Assembly (NCBI GenBank): GCA_903871555.1
Contig: CAIQHM010000079.1
Location: 1-37,918, forward strand
Reading direction: 5' to 3'
Length of the DNA: 37,918 bases
From: an uncultured Actinomycetes bacterium
GTDB lineage: Bacteria > Actinomycetota > Actinomycetes > Nanopelagicales > Nanopelagicaceae
Below the pieces are notes generated by a model. That model saw nothing but the letters and a program-made list of their open reading frames with translations. It was not told the DNA's origin and made no database searches. The translations under genes and the position numbers were made by a program. This document shows positions 25,849-35,578 of this stretch, piece after piece (within the stretch, counting starts at the first letter, position 1; every line of letters begins with the position of its first letter).

Positions 25849-26760
25849 ATGAACTCATTTCTAACAGCCCTATTTTCGGGAACTGCGCAAGGTGCAATCT
25901 ATGCACTTGTTTCGCTTGGTCTAGTTTTAGTTTGGCGTGGCGCTGGCATTGTTAATTTTGCGCAGATGGGCCAAGCAATGTTCACGACATATATTGCATC
26001 CCAATTGATCCAACACAATTATTCTTACTGGAGCGCCTTTGTAATTGCGTTGGTTAGTGGTGCAGTGCTAGGCGCGCTAGTTGATCTGGGATTAATGCGG
26101 CCACTTACTTCGCGCAAGAATTCACAGTTACTAAATAGCCAATCAATGCGAACCACAATTCCGGTAATCGCATCGCTCGGAATTCTTGGAGTTTTGAAAG
26201 CTCTTGCTGGAATTCTTTGGGCTGGTGAAGAGCGTGGCTTCCCATCACCAGTTGCCCCAAATGCAATAAAGATTGGTTCAACTAATCTTGCAATTACGGG
26301 TTTTGACCTCTTTGTAATTGGAGTTGTTTTTCTTACCCTCGTTTTAACGACTATCTTCTTCACAAAAACTGGCATGGGACTCGCAATGCGGGCAAGCGCA
26401 CTAAACCCAGAAGTGACTCGATTAAGTGGAATTAAAGTTGGATCAGTTAGAACTTTAGGATGGGCGATATCTGGAACCGCATCCTCTCTCGCTGGTTTAT
26501 TAGTTACCCCTAGAACAAATCTTTCGCCAAATACCTTAGATCTACTTCTTATTATTGGCTTTACAGCAGCAGTAGTAGGTGGGCTTTCAAGCTTGGCTGG
26601 ATCGGTTCTTGGCGGTTTTATTCTGGGATACGTAATCTCTTTTGTGAATGTATATAGCGCACCAGAAAATGTCTTTATTGCAATCCTGGCCTTCTTATTG
26701 CTTGCACTATTTATTAGGCCGCAAGGAATCTTGGGGAGCAAGGAGGTGCGAAATGTCTAA
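25849..26760 (+). CDS. livH: Liv/HAAT-type ABC importer permease (LivH-like)
   Basis: Integral membrane subunit of 303 residues with about eight hydrophobic segments. Family motifs are GTAQGAIYALVSLGLVLVWRGAGIVNFAQMGQAMF at the N-terminus and MRASALNPEVTRLSGIKVGSVRTLGWAISGTASSLAG, the cytosolic loop that docks on the ATPases. It starts immediately after the second ATPase gene. Its end overlaps the next permease start by 8 bases. Confidence 0.9.
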   Translation: MNSFLTALFSGTAQGAIYALVSLGLVLVWRGAGIVNFAQMGQAMFTTYIASQLIQHNYSYWSAFVIALVSGAVLGALVDLGLMRPLTSRKNSQLLNSQSMRTTIPVIASLGILGVLKALAGILWAGEERGFPSPVAPNAIKIGSTNLAITGFDLFVIGVVFLTLVLTTIFFTKTGMGLAMRASALNPEVTRLSGIKVGSVRTLGWAISGTASSLAGLLVTPRTNLSPNTLDLLLIIGFTAAVVGGLSSLAGSVLGGFILGYVISFVNVYSAPENVFIAILAFLLLALFIRPQGILGSKEVRNV

Positions 26761-27760
26761 GGTTAAAACCCACAAAATAATTGGCCTTCGCAGCACATTA
26801 CTTGCAATCGTATTCTTTATTTTCATTATTCTGTTAAGCAATCAATTCGATGCTTATAACCAATCTCAACTTACAAATATTGCAACTCTGCTAATCGCAG
26901 TATTTTCGATCACTTTATTGACCGGTGCTTCTGGCCAAATTTCACTTGGTCAAGGTGCAATCATGGCTGTCGGGGGATACAGCTCTGCGTTATTAGTAAC
27001 GCGCTTAGGTTTCTCAATGTGGATTTCGTTTATTCTTGCAATATTTATTTCTGCGCTCTTCGGTTTATTTCTTGGACTTGCTGCAGCTAGGTTAAGTGGA
27101 CCCTATTTGGCTGGAACAACCTTGGTAATGGCACTCGCTATTCCATCGATAGCTGTTCGATTTGAAGGTTTTTTCAGTGGCGATGTTGGCCTAAGTGTCG
27201 ATTACGGAAATCCACCAGATTGGTTAACGAATTTACTTGGTGAAATAAGCATAGAAGTATGGTCGCTTTATGTTGTTCTACCATTTACTGCAATTGCGCT
27301 ATTTGCGGTATTAAATCTTTCAAATACCAGAACTGGCAGAACTTGGCGGGCAGTCCGTGACAATGAAGTTGCCGCTGCGCTTGCTGGAATTAATATTGGG
27401 CGTACAAAGGTGATTGTTTTTGTCTGCGCATCTGGTCTCGCCGGCCTAGCAGGTGCGCTATACGGTTTTCGTGGCCTTGTTGCGCCAAGTGTTTATCCAA
27501 CCGATCTTTCACTAACACTTCTTACGGCTGCGGTTATCGGAGGGCTGCGCTCAATCGGCGGTGCAATATTTGGAACGTTTGCAATTGTTTTCTTGCCAGA
27601 CTTAATAGAGAAAATTACAAAGAATTTTGCGATTCCAGAAAATATCGGAACTTATCTGCCGGCTCTGACCATAGGATTATTGTTACTAATAACCGTGATT
27701 CTAAATCCGCGCGGGGCCGCTGGGGCTTTGGAACACCTGCGCCACCGTAAGAGGCACTAA
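26753..27760 (+). CDS. livM: Liv/HAAT-type ABC importer permease (LivM-like)
   Basis: Second permease, 335 residues, about nine hydrophobic segments. ATG 26753 is chosen because AAGGAGG lies 6 bases upstream and it gives MSKVKTHKIIGLRS. An upstream in-frame ATG would lie deep inside livH. Motifs are TGASGQISLGQGAIMAVGGYSSALL and the EAA-like loop RTWRAVRDNEVAAALAGINIGRTKVIVFVCASGLAGLAGALYG. The C-terminus ends NPRGAAGALEHLRHRKRH. It completes the membrane channel. Confidence 0.9.
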   Translation: MSKVKTHKIIGLRSTLLAIVFFIFIILLSNQFDAYNQSQLTNIATLLIAVFSITLLTGASGQISLGQGAIMAVGGYSSALLVTRLGFSMWISFILAIFISALFGLFLGLAAARLSGPYLAGTTLVMALAIPSIAVRFEGFFSGDVGLSVDYGNPPDWLTNLLGEISIEVWSLYVVLPFTAIALFAVLNLSNTRTGRTWRAVRDNEVAAALAGINIGRTKVIVFVCASGLAGLAGALYGFRGLVAPSVYPTDLSLTLLTAAVIGGLRSIGGAIFGTFAIVFLPDLIEKITKNFAIPENIGTYLPALTIGLLLLITVILNPRGAAGALEHLRHRKRH

Positions 27761-27945
27761 CCACTCCACATTGGACGCACTTGAGCGTAAAAGTTGCTCG
27801 ATTGTTATGAATTTACGCCCGCATGGCTCTTCACTTGCCGTTAACTCAGGGTTAATCTTTGGGCAGATTCGGACGCACCCGTCCGATTCCCATGAGCTGA
27901 GCCTCTCAGTCCCATGGCGAGAGTGCAGTAGAAAGAGTGAATGCA
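27761..27945 (+). promoter_or_regulatory. Spacer before the binding protein, with inverted repeats
   Basis: About 180 bases without a gene. It holds GCGTAAA/TTTACGC (27785-27791 and 27812-27818, 20 bases apart) and a compact hairpin TCGGACG/CGTCCGA around CACC (27869-27886). The first could be an operator; the second has no T-run and could be an RNA-stabilising or attenuating element that sets binding-protein expression apart from the upstream transporter genes. GTTAA occurs twice at 27840-27855. I found no convincing -35/-10 pair. Confidence 0.35.
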
Positions 27946-29280
27946 GTGAATCTTCGCAAACCTCTGATTCTCACCGTAGTCGCATCAGCGCTGGTGGGGT
28001 CTCTAGTAATAAGTAGTGTTTCGGCATCTGCAGCAAGTGATCCAGGAGTTTCAGCTTCTGAAATCGTTCTTGGTATGCAATTGCCACAAACCGGTGCAGC
28101 AAGCCCTGGCTATAACAAAGTAGATGACGCAGCACGCGCCTACTTTGATTATGTAAATTCAAAGGGTGGTGTCAACGGACGTAGTATCAAACTTGTAGTT
28201 AAAGATGACACCTACAAAGCTGGTCTAACAATTAGCACCGCTTCAAAATTAATAAACGAAGATAAGATTTTTGCATTCTTCGGTTCAATCGGAACCCAGA
28301 CTCACGTTTCAATTATCAAAGATATCAACCGTCGTAAGATTCCAGATATTTTTGTAAACAGTGGATACAGCGGTTTCTATACCGATCCTAAGAAGTACCC
28401 AACAACATTTGGCGGACTTGGAACTTATACAGTTGAAGCCAAAATTCTTGGTAAATACCTAAAGGAAAAGTATGCCGATAAGAAGATTGGTATTTTGTAT
28501 CAGTCAGATGACTTCGGCCGTAACGCACTTGCAGGCTTCACCGCCGCAGGACTTAAATTCGAAGCCAAGAAAACCGCTGCATCATTCGTAGCTGGAACTC
28601 AAGGATCATTGGGTCTTGCAACACAACTTGGCCAATTAAAAGCTAACGGCGTAGAAATCGTAATTATCGCCGCCGTTTCTTCAGCTACCGCCGTTGCTTA
28701 TGCAACAGCTGGCGCGCTTGCATATAAGCCAACAAAGTGGGCAGTAATAAGCGTTGGTGCAGATGCAACAACATTCCAAACAATTCTTGGCGCAAAGGGC
28801 GTACCTGCAGCAACAAGCGCAGCAATGCTTGCCGGAACAATTTCTGCTTCACATGCACCAGCTCCTGGTGATGCTGCTGATGAGTATGTAACAGCATTCA
28901 AGAAGATCAATGATGACTTCAACAAGGGTCCAGATAAGCGTTGGGATAACAACGTTATGCAAGGCATGAACATCGCCTACCTTGCTACTGAAGCTCTAAT
29001 GGGAGTCGGAAAAGATTTGACTCGGGCAAAGTTGATTGCTTACCTTGAGAACAATGGTTCGAAGTTAAGCAGCGCAGCATTTGCACCACTTGGCTATTCA
29101 AAATCAACTCACGAAGCTTTCACCGGTTTCTGGCTTGGTGAATATGACGCCACAACACTTCTTGCACCTATTGATGGAAAGCGCGTTGTTTACACAACGG
29201 ATTCCGGATCTGGCGCAGTAACAGTTTCCAGCTATAAGCGTCCAGCTATTGCTGCTGATGCGCTTCCAAAGGTTGCGTGA
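27946..29280 (+). CDS. Liv-type periplasmic substrate-binding protein
   Basis: Secreted type I substrate-binding protein (Peripla_BP_6/LivK-like), 444 residues from GTG 27946, which has GAAAGAG 8 bases before it. GTG 27937 would add three residues. The N-terminus is a signal peptide (basic start, hydrophobic core, SASA-ASDPG cleavage site). The mature part has EIVLGMQLPQTGAASPGYN, FFGSIGTQTHVSI, IGILYQSDDFGRN and an end resembling LivK. No lipobox cysteine is present, which is unusual for a monoderm. It should deliver the ligand to the upstream importer. The ligand is unknown. Confidence 0.88.
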   Translation: MNLRKPLILTVVASALVGSLVISSVSASAASDPGVSASEIVLGMQLPQTGAASPGYNKVDDAARAYFDYVNSKGGVNGRSIKLVVKDDTYKAGLTISTASKLINEDKIFAFFGSIGTQTHVSIIKDINRRKIPDIFVNSGYSGFYTDPKKYPTTFGGLGTYTVEAKILGKYLKEKYADKKIGILYQSDDFGRNALAGFTAAGLKFEAKKTAASFVAGTQGSLGLATQLGQLKANGVEIVIIAAVSSATAVAYATAGALAYKPTKWAVISVGADATTFQTILGAKGVPAATSAAMLAGTISASHAPAPGDAADEYVTAFKKINDDFNKGPDKRWDNNVMQGMNIAYLATEALMGVGKDLTRAKLIAYLENNGSKLSSAAFAPLGYSKSTHEAFTGFWLGEYDATTLLAPIDGKRVVYTTDSGSGAVTVSSYKRPAIAADALPKVA

Positions 29281-29287
29281 GGATAAA

Positions 29288-30931
29288 ATGAAAAATACTA
29301 ATTTCAAAAAACTGATTGCAACACTTGGCGCAAGTGCGCTAATCGCAACTGGTCTGGTTGTTGCGGTTGCAGCACCAGCAAATGCTGCTGATCCAACCTG
29401 CGTTACTGCAGCAAAGACTGGTGTTATTACCTGCGAAGGTAAGTTGAGCAACGGCGCTGCGTACAAGACGATGGTTCCAGATAATTACAACGGAACTTTC
29501 TACTTCTGGCAGCACGGTATCCGTCCTTCATATCCATACCCTGGCTACACAGTGCCAAAGGGTGTCGAGCAAATGGCCCCAACTAGTGTTAATCACAAGA
29601 TTGACACAACTAAGTCAATGCTCACATTGGGCTATGGCTTAGCTGCATATGACTGTTCTTCTAATGGATTGCATGGCTGGAATACAGCTGACTGCGTTGA
29701 AATGCTAAATGAATTAGTAACTATTACTAAGGCGCGCATTTCAATTCAAAAGACCGTTGTTTATGGAGCTTCAATGGCTGGTGCAATTTTGACACCATTC
29801 ATCGAGAAGTATCCAAATGCTGCGGATGCTGTTGGAGTTCTTGCTGGTGTAACACCATCAATTAATAATGAACTTAAATCTGGTTGCGACATGCTCTATG
29901 TATTCAGTGTCTTCTTTGATCCAACAATCAAGGGCTGCACAGCTATGGGAACTAAGGGCGTTCCTGGTCACTACGCAGTACTTGGTGACTTCGCAAAGGT
30001 TGTAACTCTTCTAACACAATGGAGCAAGGACTCTGGTTCACTTCCATTGGCTTATCCAGCAGCTCTTGCAACTTCTGGAATCCCACAACGTTCTGCACTT
30101 CTACTTGCAGGATTAATTGCTGGTCTTCCAACAAAGTCTGCGAACTTTGATGGAATTTCAACGAGCGCACTTGTGCCAGAACAGAGCATCAACGCAACTC
30201 TTGCAGTACTGCAAAATGCTGGTGAACTTCTTGGAACTGCCTACTTTGGTGGCCAAGCAGTATCTGAAGTTGTAGGTGCTGGTTTCTATGACAACACCAA
30301 GACTGACTTCACAGCACTTCTTTCAGATGCAGATCTAGGTCGCTTCAACCTTGGCCTATCTGGTGATGATGGAATCAATGCGATGCTTGCAATGCTTGCT
30401 GCAGCACCACGCGTCACCGGTGATGCAACTGCAATGGCAAAGGTTGCTGCACTTGATAAGTCAGCATTCAATACAGCAAAGCCAGTTGTTCTGCTTTCAA
30501 ATGAAGCAGATCGCTTGGTCTTGCCAGGCAATACTCCGCTATATGTAAGTAAGGCAAGAGCTTCTTACGATGCTCGCCTTGCTGCATGGCAATCAAAATA
30601 CAATGCAGCTACAAGTGCTTCAGCTATCTCAGCTCTTCTAAAGAGCAAGCCAGTTTGGAACACAATTGCAATGTATGCGATGACTCCAGAAACATATACA
30701 CAATTCACAGCAGCCGGACTTCCTGATACGAAGGCCGCAATATCGCCATCAGGCGTTGGTCACGAGTCTTTCACTAAGGATCAACTAATGACTTGGGTAC
30801 GTCTGCTTGCCTCATCAGCCAAGACTGGAAGAATTCCAAGTCAGGGCGTTATTGATTCATTATTGGTAAAGGTTCCGTATCTAAATACTGATCCCGATTA
30901 CCAACCAAATGAGTTGAAGTATCAGGATTAA
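29288..30931 (+). CDS. Secreted alpha/beta-hydrolase fold protein
   Basis: A 547-residue exported protein. ATG 29288 has GAGGATA just upstream and gives a clean signal peptide ending in ANA-ADPTC near residue 34. The nucleophile elbow is GASMAG with S162. H86-G87 (WQHGIRP) fits an oxyanion HG motif, and SNEADRL (Asp) and GVGHESF (His) fit the rest of the triad. Several cysteines (C38, C49, C123, C136 and others) suggest disulfides. I do not recognise the substrate; an esterase, amidase or peptidase is possible. It lies 7 bases after the binding protein, so it is almost certainly in the same mRNA and may generate the ligand. Two more features support a secreted role: no membrane segments follow, and composition is Ala/Thr-rich. 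Confidence 0.8.
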   Translation: MKNTNFKKLIATLGASALIATGLVVAVAAPANAADPTCVTAAKTGVITCEGKLSNGAAYKTMVPDNYNGTFYFWQHGIRPSYPYPGYTVPKGVEQMAPTSVNHKIDTTKSMLTLGYGLAAYDCSSNGLHGWNTADCVEMLNELVTITKARISIQKTVVYGASMAGAILTPFIEKYPNAADAVGVLAGVTPSINNELKSGCDMLYVFSVFFDPTIKGCTAMGTKGVPGHYAVLGDFAKVVTLLTQWSKDSGSLPLAYPAALATSGIPQRSALLLAGLIAGLPTKSANFDGISTSALVPEQSINATLAVLQNAGELLGTAYFGGQAVSEVVGAGFYDNTKTDFTALLSDADLGRFNLGLSGDDGINAMLAMLAAAPRVTGDATAMAKVAALDKSAFNTAKPVVLLSNEADRLVLPGNTPLYVSKARASYDARLAAWQSKYNAATSASAISALLKSKPVWNTIAMYAMTPETYTQFTAAGLPDTKAAISPSGVGHESFTKDQLMTWVRLLASSAKTGRIPSQGVIDSLLVKVPYLNTDPDYQPNELKYQD

Positions 30932-30952
30932 TTCCTAGATATAACTTAAATT

Positions 30953-30984
30953 GCGGGGCCAGTTAATTCTGGCCCCGCTTTTTT
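30953..30984 (+). terminator. Intrinsic terminator of the importer-hydrolase operon
   Basis: GCGGGGCCAG (30953-30962) and CTGGCCCCGC (30969-30978) form a perfect 10-bp GC-rich stem with a TTAATT loop, followed directly by six T (30979-30984). It stands 22 bases after the hydrolase stop and closes the transcription unit. Confidence 0.95.
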
Positions 30985-31000
30985 ATGCAATTCAAGCGAG

Positions 31001-31006
31001 TAATCT
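31001..31006 (+). promoter_or_regulatory. -10 element of a probable leaderless tsaE transcript
   Basis: TAATCT ends 6 bases before the GTG start of tsaE, which has no Shine-Dalgarno sequence. This spacing puts the transcription start at or near the start codon. The arrangement (-10, TGCCTA, GTG) closely matches that of guaB (-10, TGCCCA, ATG). The -35 is not clear because a terminator T-run lies there. Confidence 0.5.
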
Positions 31007-31012
31007 TGCCTA

Positions 31013-31453
31013 GTGGCTGATATTAATAGCGTTGACGAGATGAAGTCTTTTGGTGCGCGCATCGGAAAACAATTGCGCGCCGGGGACTTAATACTTCTTT
31101 CAGGACCACTTGGTGCTGGCAAGACTGCGTTTACTCAGGGCATTGGAAGTGCGCTAGGAATTGAAAACATAACATCACCAACCTTCGTAATTTCAAGAAT
31201 TCATCCGGGGGCGATTCAATTAGTACATGTTGATGCCTATCGCTTGCAAGGAGAATCAAAGGCAATATTTGATGATTTAGATTTAGAAAGTTATCTGCCA
31301 AATAGCATCACGGTTGTTGAATGGGGCGAAGGTTTAGCTGATCGCCTTGCTGATGATTATTTAGAAATACAAATTGAATTCGGGAAATCAGATGACCAGC
31401 GTTTAGTAACGATAATTAATCATGGGAATAGATTTGCGGAACTTCAAATATGA
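31013..31453 (+). CDS. tsaE: tRNA t6A biosynthesis ATPase TsaE
   Basis: TsaE of 146 residues: Walker A GPLGAGKT at residues 31-38, SPTFVISRIHPG switch region, HVDAYRL and VVEWGEGLAD. It works with TsaB and TsaD to attach threonylcarbamoyl to A37 of ANN-reading tRNAs; TsaE resets the complex by ATP hydrolysis. The start is GTG 31013. Its stop overlaps the tsaB start (ATGA). In mycobacteria it follows alr directly; here the importer lies between. Confidence 0.95.
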   Translation: MADINSVDEMKSFGARIGKQLRAGDLILLSGPLGAGKTAFTQGIGSALGIENITSPTFVISRIHPGAIQLVHVDAYRLQGESKAIFDDLDLESYLPNSITVVEWGEGLADRLADDYLEIQIEFGKSDDQRLVTIINHGNRFAELQI

Positions 31454-32445
31454 GCACCTGTCTTGCAATTGACACATCTACATCTAGAACCAGCGTCGCC
31501 TTGGTTAAAGATGGGAAAGCAATTTTCCAAGCACATCACGATGGCGCACTCTCGCATGGTGAAGTCTTACCAAAACTTGTATCTGATGCGCTTAAGATTC
31601 AAAATCATATTGATGAAATTATTGTCGGAATGGGGCCGGGTCCATTTACTGGACTTCGGGTTGGAATTTCATTCGCCCAAAGTTTTGCTTATGCACGAGG
31701 GATCAAATGTGTAGGAGTTTGCAGCCTGGATGCAATCGCGAGTCAATTTAGTGAGAAAGATTTTATAGTTGCAGTAGATGCTCGGCGCAAAGAAGTTTTC
31801 TTTGCCAGGTTCACAAATGGAGTACGAATTGGTGAACCAGCCGTTTGTCAGCCAATCCAACTCGATGCTTTGCAAGTACCAGTCTTCGGTGAAATGCAAG
31901 AGCAGTTCCCCGATCCTGTGGCGCTTATTGAGATCGCAAAATCTGGTGCAATTTATAGCCAACCGATTTATGTGCGCAGGCCTGATGCCTATCCCGCTCC
32001 AGTCGGTGTGAAATTTCGCCCGCTAACCCCACTCGATTTAGTTCCAGTATTTGCAATTGAGAAATCTGCATATGGCAGAGCAGCCTGGACGATGGCGCAA
32101 TTAAAAGAAGAATATGCCGGCAACGATCGCATGTATGTCGCAGCAGAATTTAATGGAGAGCTAATTTCTTATGCCGGCGTAGTTAATTTAGCTGGAACAG
32201 CAGATGTTCTAACACTTACTGTTGCCGATGGCCATCGCCGCAAAGGTATTGGACGTGAACTTCTTCGCAGATTGATTGATTGGTCTCGCACCCAGAAGTG
32301 TGAAGCAATCATGCTTGAAGTGCGGGTTGGAAATGAAGAGGCAATTCCGCTCTATGAATCATTTGGATTTATTAAAATTTCGCTACGTAAAGATTATTAT
32401 GGTCCAGGCATGAACGCGATTGTCATGCGCAAGGAGCTAAAGTGA
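31450..32445 (+). CDS. tsaB: TsaB-RimI fusion: t6A subunit and ribosomal N-acetyltransferase
   Basis: A 331-residue two-domain protein. Residues 1 to about 183 are TsaB, the scaffold partner of TsaD, with [14 protein letters not shown] and [23 protein letters not shown]. Residues from about 188 are a GNAT acetyltransferase like RimI, with the acetyl-CoA loop RRKGIG near 261-266 and [13 protein letters not shown]. RimI acetylates the N-terminal Ala of S18. TsaB is shorter than the free form (about 210-230 residues), as its C-terminal part has been traded for the GNAT domain. Fused forms are known in actinobacteria. It overlaps tsaD by four bases. Confidence 0.93.
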   Translation: MSTCLAIDTSTSRTSVALVKDGKAIFQAHHDGALSHGEVLPKLVSDALKIQNHIDEIIVGMGPGPFTGLRVGISFAQSFAYARGIKCVGVCSLDAIASQFSEKDFIVAVDARRKEVFFARFTNGVRIGEPAVCQPIQLDALQVPVFGEMQEQFPDPVALIEIAKSGAIYSQPIYVRRPDAYPAPVGVKFRPLTPLDLVPVFAIEKSAYGRAAWTMAQLKEEYAGNDRMYVAAEFNGELISYAGVVNLAGTADVLTLTVADGHRRKGIGRELLRRLIDWSRTQKCEAIMLEVRVGNEEAIPLYESFGFIKISLRKDYYGPGMNAIVMRKELK

Positions 32446-33479
32446 AAAACTCCGATGCTCTAGTTTTAGGAATCGAAACTTCGTGTGATGAAACTGCAGT
32501 CGGTATTGTTTCTGGACGCAAATTATTAGCAAATGTAATTTCATCTAGCGTTGTAGAACATGCCAGATTTGGGGGAGTCGTACCTGAAATTGCTAGCAGG
32601 GCACATTTAGAAGCAATGCAGAGTGTTATTGCCCAAGCCCTTAGCGATGCCAAAGTTTCGATTAAAGATATCGATGCCTTTGCAGTTACTGCTGGTCCGG
32701 GATTAATAGGTGCGCTCTTGGTTGGAACATCAAGTGCCGCCGGTCTTGCACTTGCTTTAGACAAACCGCTTTATGGTGTTAATCATTTATCTGCGCACAT
32801 AGCAGTTGATTCGCTGAATTCTGATCATAAGTTAGACCCAGCAATTGCCTTATTAGTAAGCGGTGGGCACAGTTCCATTTTGCAGATAAATGACTTAACG
32901 AGTGATGTTAAAACTCTTGGTTCAACAATTGATGATGCAGCCGGAGAGGCTTTCGACAAAATTGCAAGAATTTTGGAACTCGGTTTTCCAGGTGGTCCGG
33001 CAATAGATCTCGATGCAAAATCGGGAAATCCAAATGCAATTGATTTTCCAAGAGGATTGACTTTGGCTCGGGATTTAATTGAACATAAATATGACTTCTC
33101 TTTTTCGGGTTTGAAAACTGCAGTCGCAAGATATTTAGCGAAGACTCCAGATCACTTGCGCGCAGATGTATCGGCATCTTTCCAAGAAGCAGTTGTAGAT
33201 GTACTTCTGATTAAAGCGATTGGTGCGGCCAAAGAAACCGGTATCGACACTTTAATAATCGCGGGCGGGGTGGCTGCAAACAGCCGGCTTCGCTCCCTGG
33301 CCCAGGAGCGAGCCACGAAGGCCGACATTCAACTTCGAATCCCACCAATGAATTTATGTACCGATAACGGGGCGATGGTTGCAGCGTTGGGTTCACTGGC
33401 TGTTACACAGGGCTTAGCGCCCTCTAAGCTCGGATTTGAGGCCAATTCAAGCTCTGGCATAACGACTCCCATCTTTTGA
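32442..33479 (+). CDS. tsaD: tRNA N6-adenosine threonylcarbamoyltransferase TsaD
   Basis: Catalytic subunit of t6A37 synthesis, 345 residues. Metal ligands H115 and H119 lie in GVNHLSAHI; the start [17 protein letters not shown] and [10 protein letters not shown] belong to the ASKHA fold; [10 protein letters not shown] near the end supplies the last metal ligand. The start is GTG 32442 with AAGGAG upstream, inside the stop of tsaB-rimI. The groES promoter -35 overlaps its stop codon. Confidence 0.97.
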   Translation: MKNSDALVLGIETSCDETAVGIVSGRKLLANVISSSVVEHARFGGVVPEIASRAHLEAMQSVIAQALSDAKVSIKDIDAFAVTAGPGLIGALLVGTSSAAGLALALDKPLYGVNHLSAHIAVDSLNSDHKLDPAIALLVSGGHSSILQINDLTSDVKTLGSTIDDAAGEAFDKIARILELGFPGGPAIDLDAKSGNPNAIDFPRGLTLARDLIEHKYDFSFSGLKTAVARYLAKTPDHLRADVSASFQEAVVDVLLIKAIGAAKETGIDTLIIAGGVAANSRLRSLAQERATKADIQLRIPPMNLCTDNGAMVAALGSLAVTQGLAPSKLGFEANSSSGITTPIF

Positions 33480-33504
33480 CGCCTCGCCAGACCTGCTTTA
33501 GAGT
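33476..33504 (+). promoter_or_regulatory. Promoter of groES-groEL
   Basis: TTGACG (33476-33481), 17 bases, TAGAGT (33499-33504). The predicted start lies at about 33511, inside the CIRCE operator, so a bound repressor would block transcription. The -35 overlaps the tsaD stop. Confidence 0.75.
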
Positions 33505-33509
33505 TTGCG

Positions 33510-33536
33510 TTAGCACTCGAAGGGCGAGTCTGCTAA
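33510..33536 (+). promoter_or_regulatory. CIRCE operator (HrcA site)
   Basis: The left half TTAGCACTC is a perfect CIRCE match. After 9 bases the right half reads GTCTGCTAA, with 7 of 9 bases matching GAGTGCTAA. This is the binding site for the heat-shock repressor HrcA (hrcA is not in the window). Confidence 0.9.
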
Positions 33537-33570
33537 TTGGATTAATGCCCACAAATATGAAGGAGTAATC

Positions 33571-33867
33571 ATGGCCGTAACCATCAAGCCACTTGAAGAT
33601 CGCTTAGTTGTAAAGGCAAATGAAGCCGAACAAACAACAGCATCAGGTTTAGTAATTCCAGATACTGCAAAAGAGAAGCCACAAGAAGGCACTGTCATTG
33701 CAGTTGGACCAGGTCGCTTTGATGATGGCGTTCGCACACCAATGGATGTAAAAGTTGGCGACGTCGTTCTTTACAGCAAGTACGGCGGAACTGAAGTTAA
33801 GTACAACAACGAGGAATATCTTGTTCTTTCAGCTCGCGATGTATTAGCTATTATTGAAAAGAAGTAA
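33571..33867 (+). CDS. groES: Co-chaperonin GroES
   Basis: GroES of 98 residues: [47 protein letters not shown], including the mobile loop (about residues 17-32) that docks on GroEL, and the end [22 protein letters not shown] lies 6 bases before the ATG. It is heat-inducible through the CIRCE site and precedes groEL by 6 bases. Confidence 0.98.
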   Translation: MAVTIKPLEDRLVVKANEAEQTTASGLVIPDTAKEKPQEGTVIAVGPGRFDDGVRTPMDVKVGDVVLYSKYGGTEVKYNNEEYLVLSARDVLAIIEKK

Positions 33868-35508
<1,641 letters not shown>

Positions 35509-35520
35509 TTAACGCTTAAA

Positions 35521-35561
35521 AAATAAGGCCCCACAACTTTTATTAGTGTGGGGCCTTATTT
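35521..35561. terminator. Strong terminator after groEL
   Basis: A perfect 15-bp stem: AAATAAGGCCCCACA (35521-35535) with TGTGGGGCCTTATTT (35547-35561), loop of 11 bases. A-rich on the left and T-rich on the right, so it could work in both directions. It separates groEL from the kinase. Confidence 0.92.
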
Positions 35562-35578
35562 ATTGGTTTAATTAGCAC

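Noticed and set aside
26025-26741. Long minus-strand open frame (238 codons) opposite the LivH-like permease
   Set aside because: The plus strand encodes a clear permease, the antisense product has no recognisable motif, and the frame is explained by codon bias.
27771-28016. Small plus-strand frame upstream of and overlapping the binding protein
   Set aside because: No ribosome binding site or recognisable sequence, and it overlaps the signal peptide codons in another frame.
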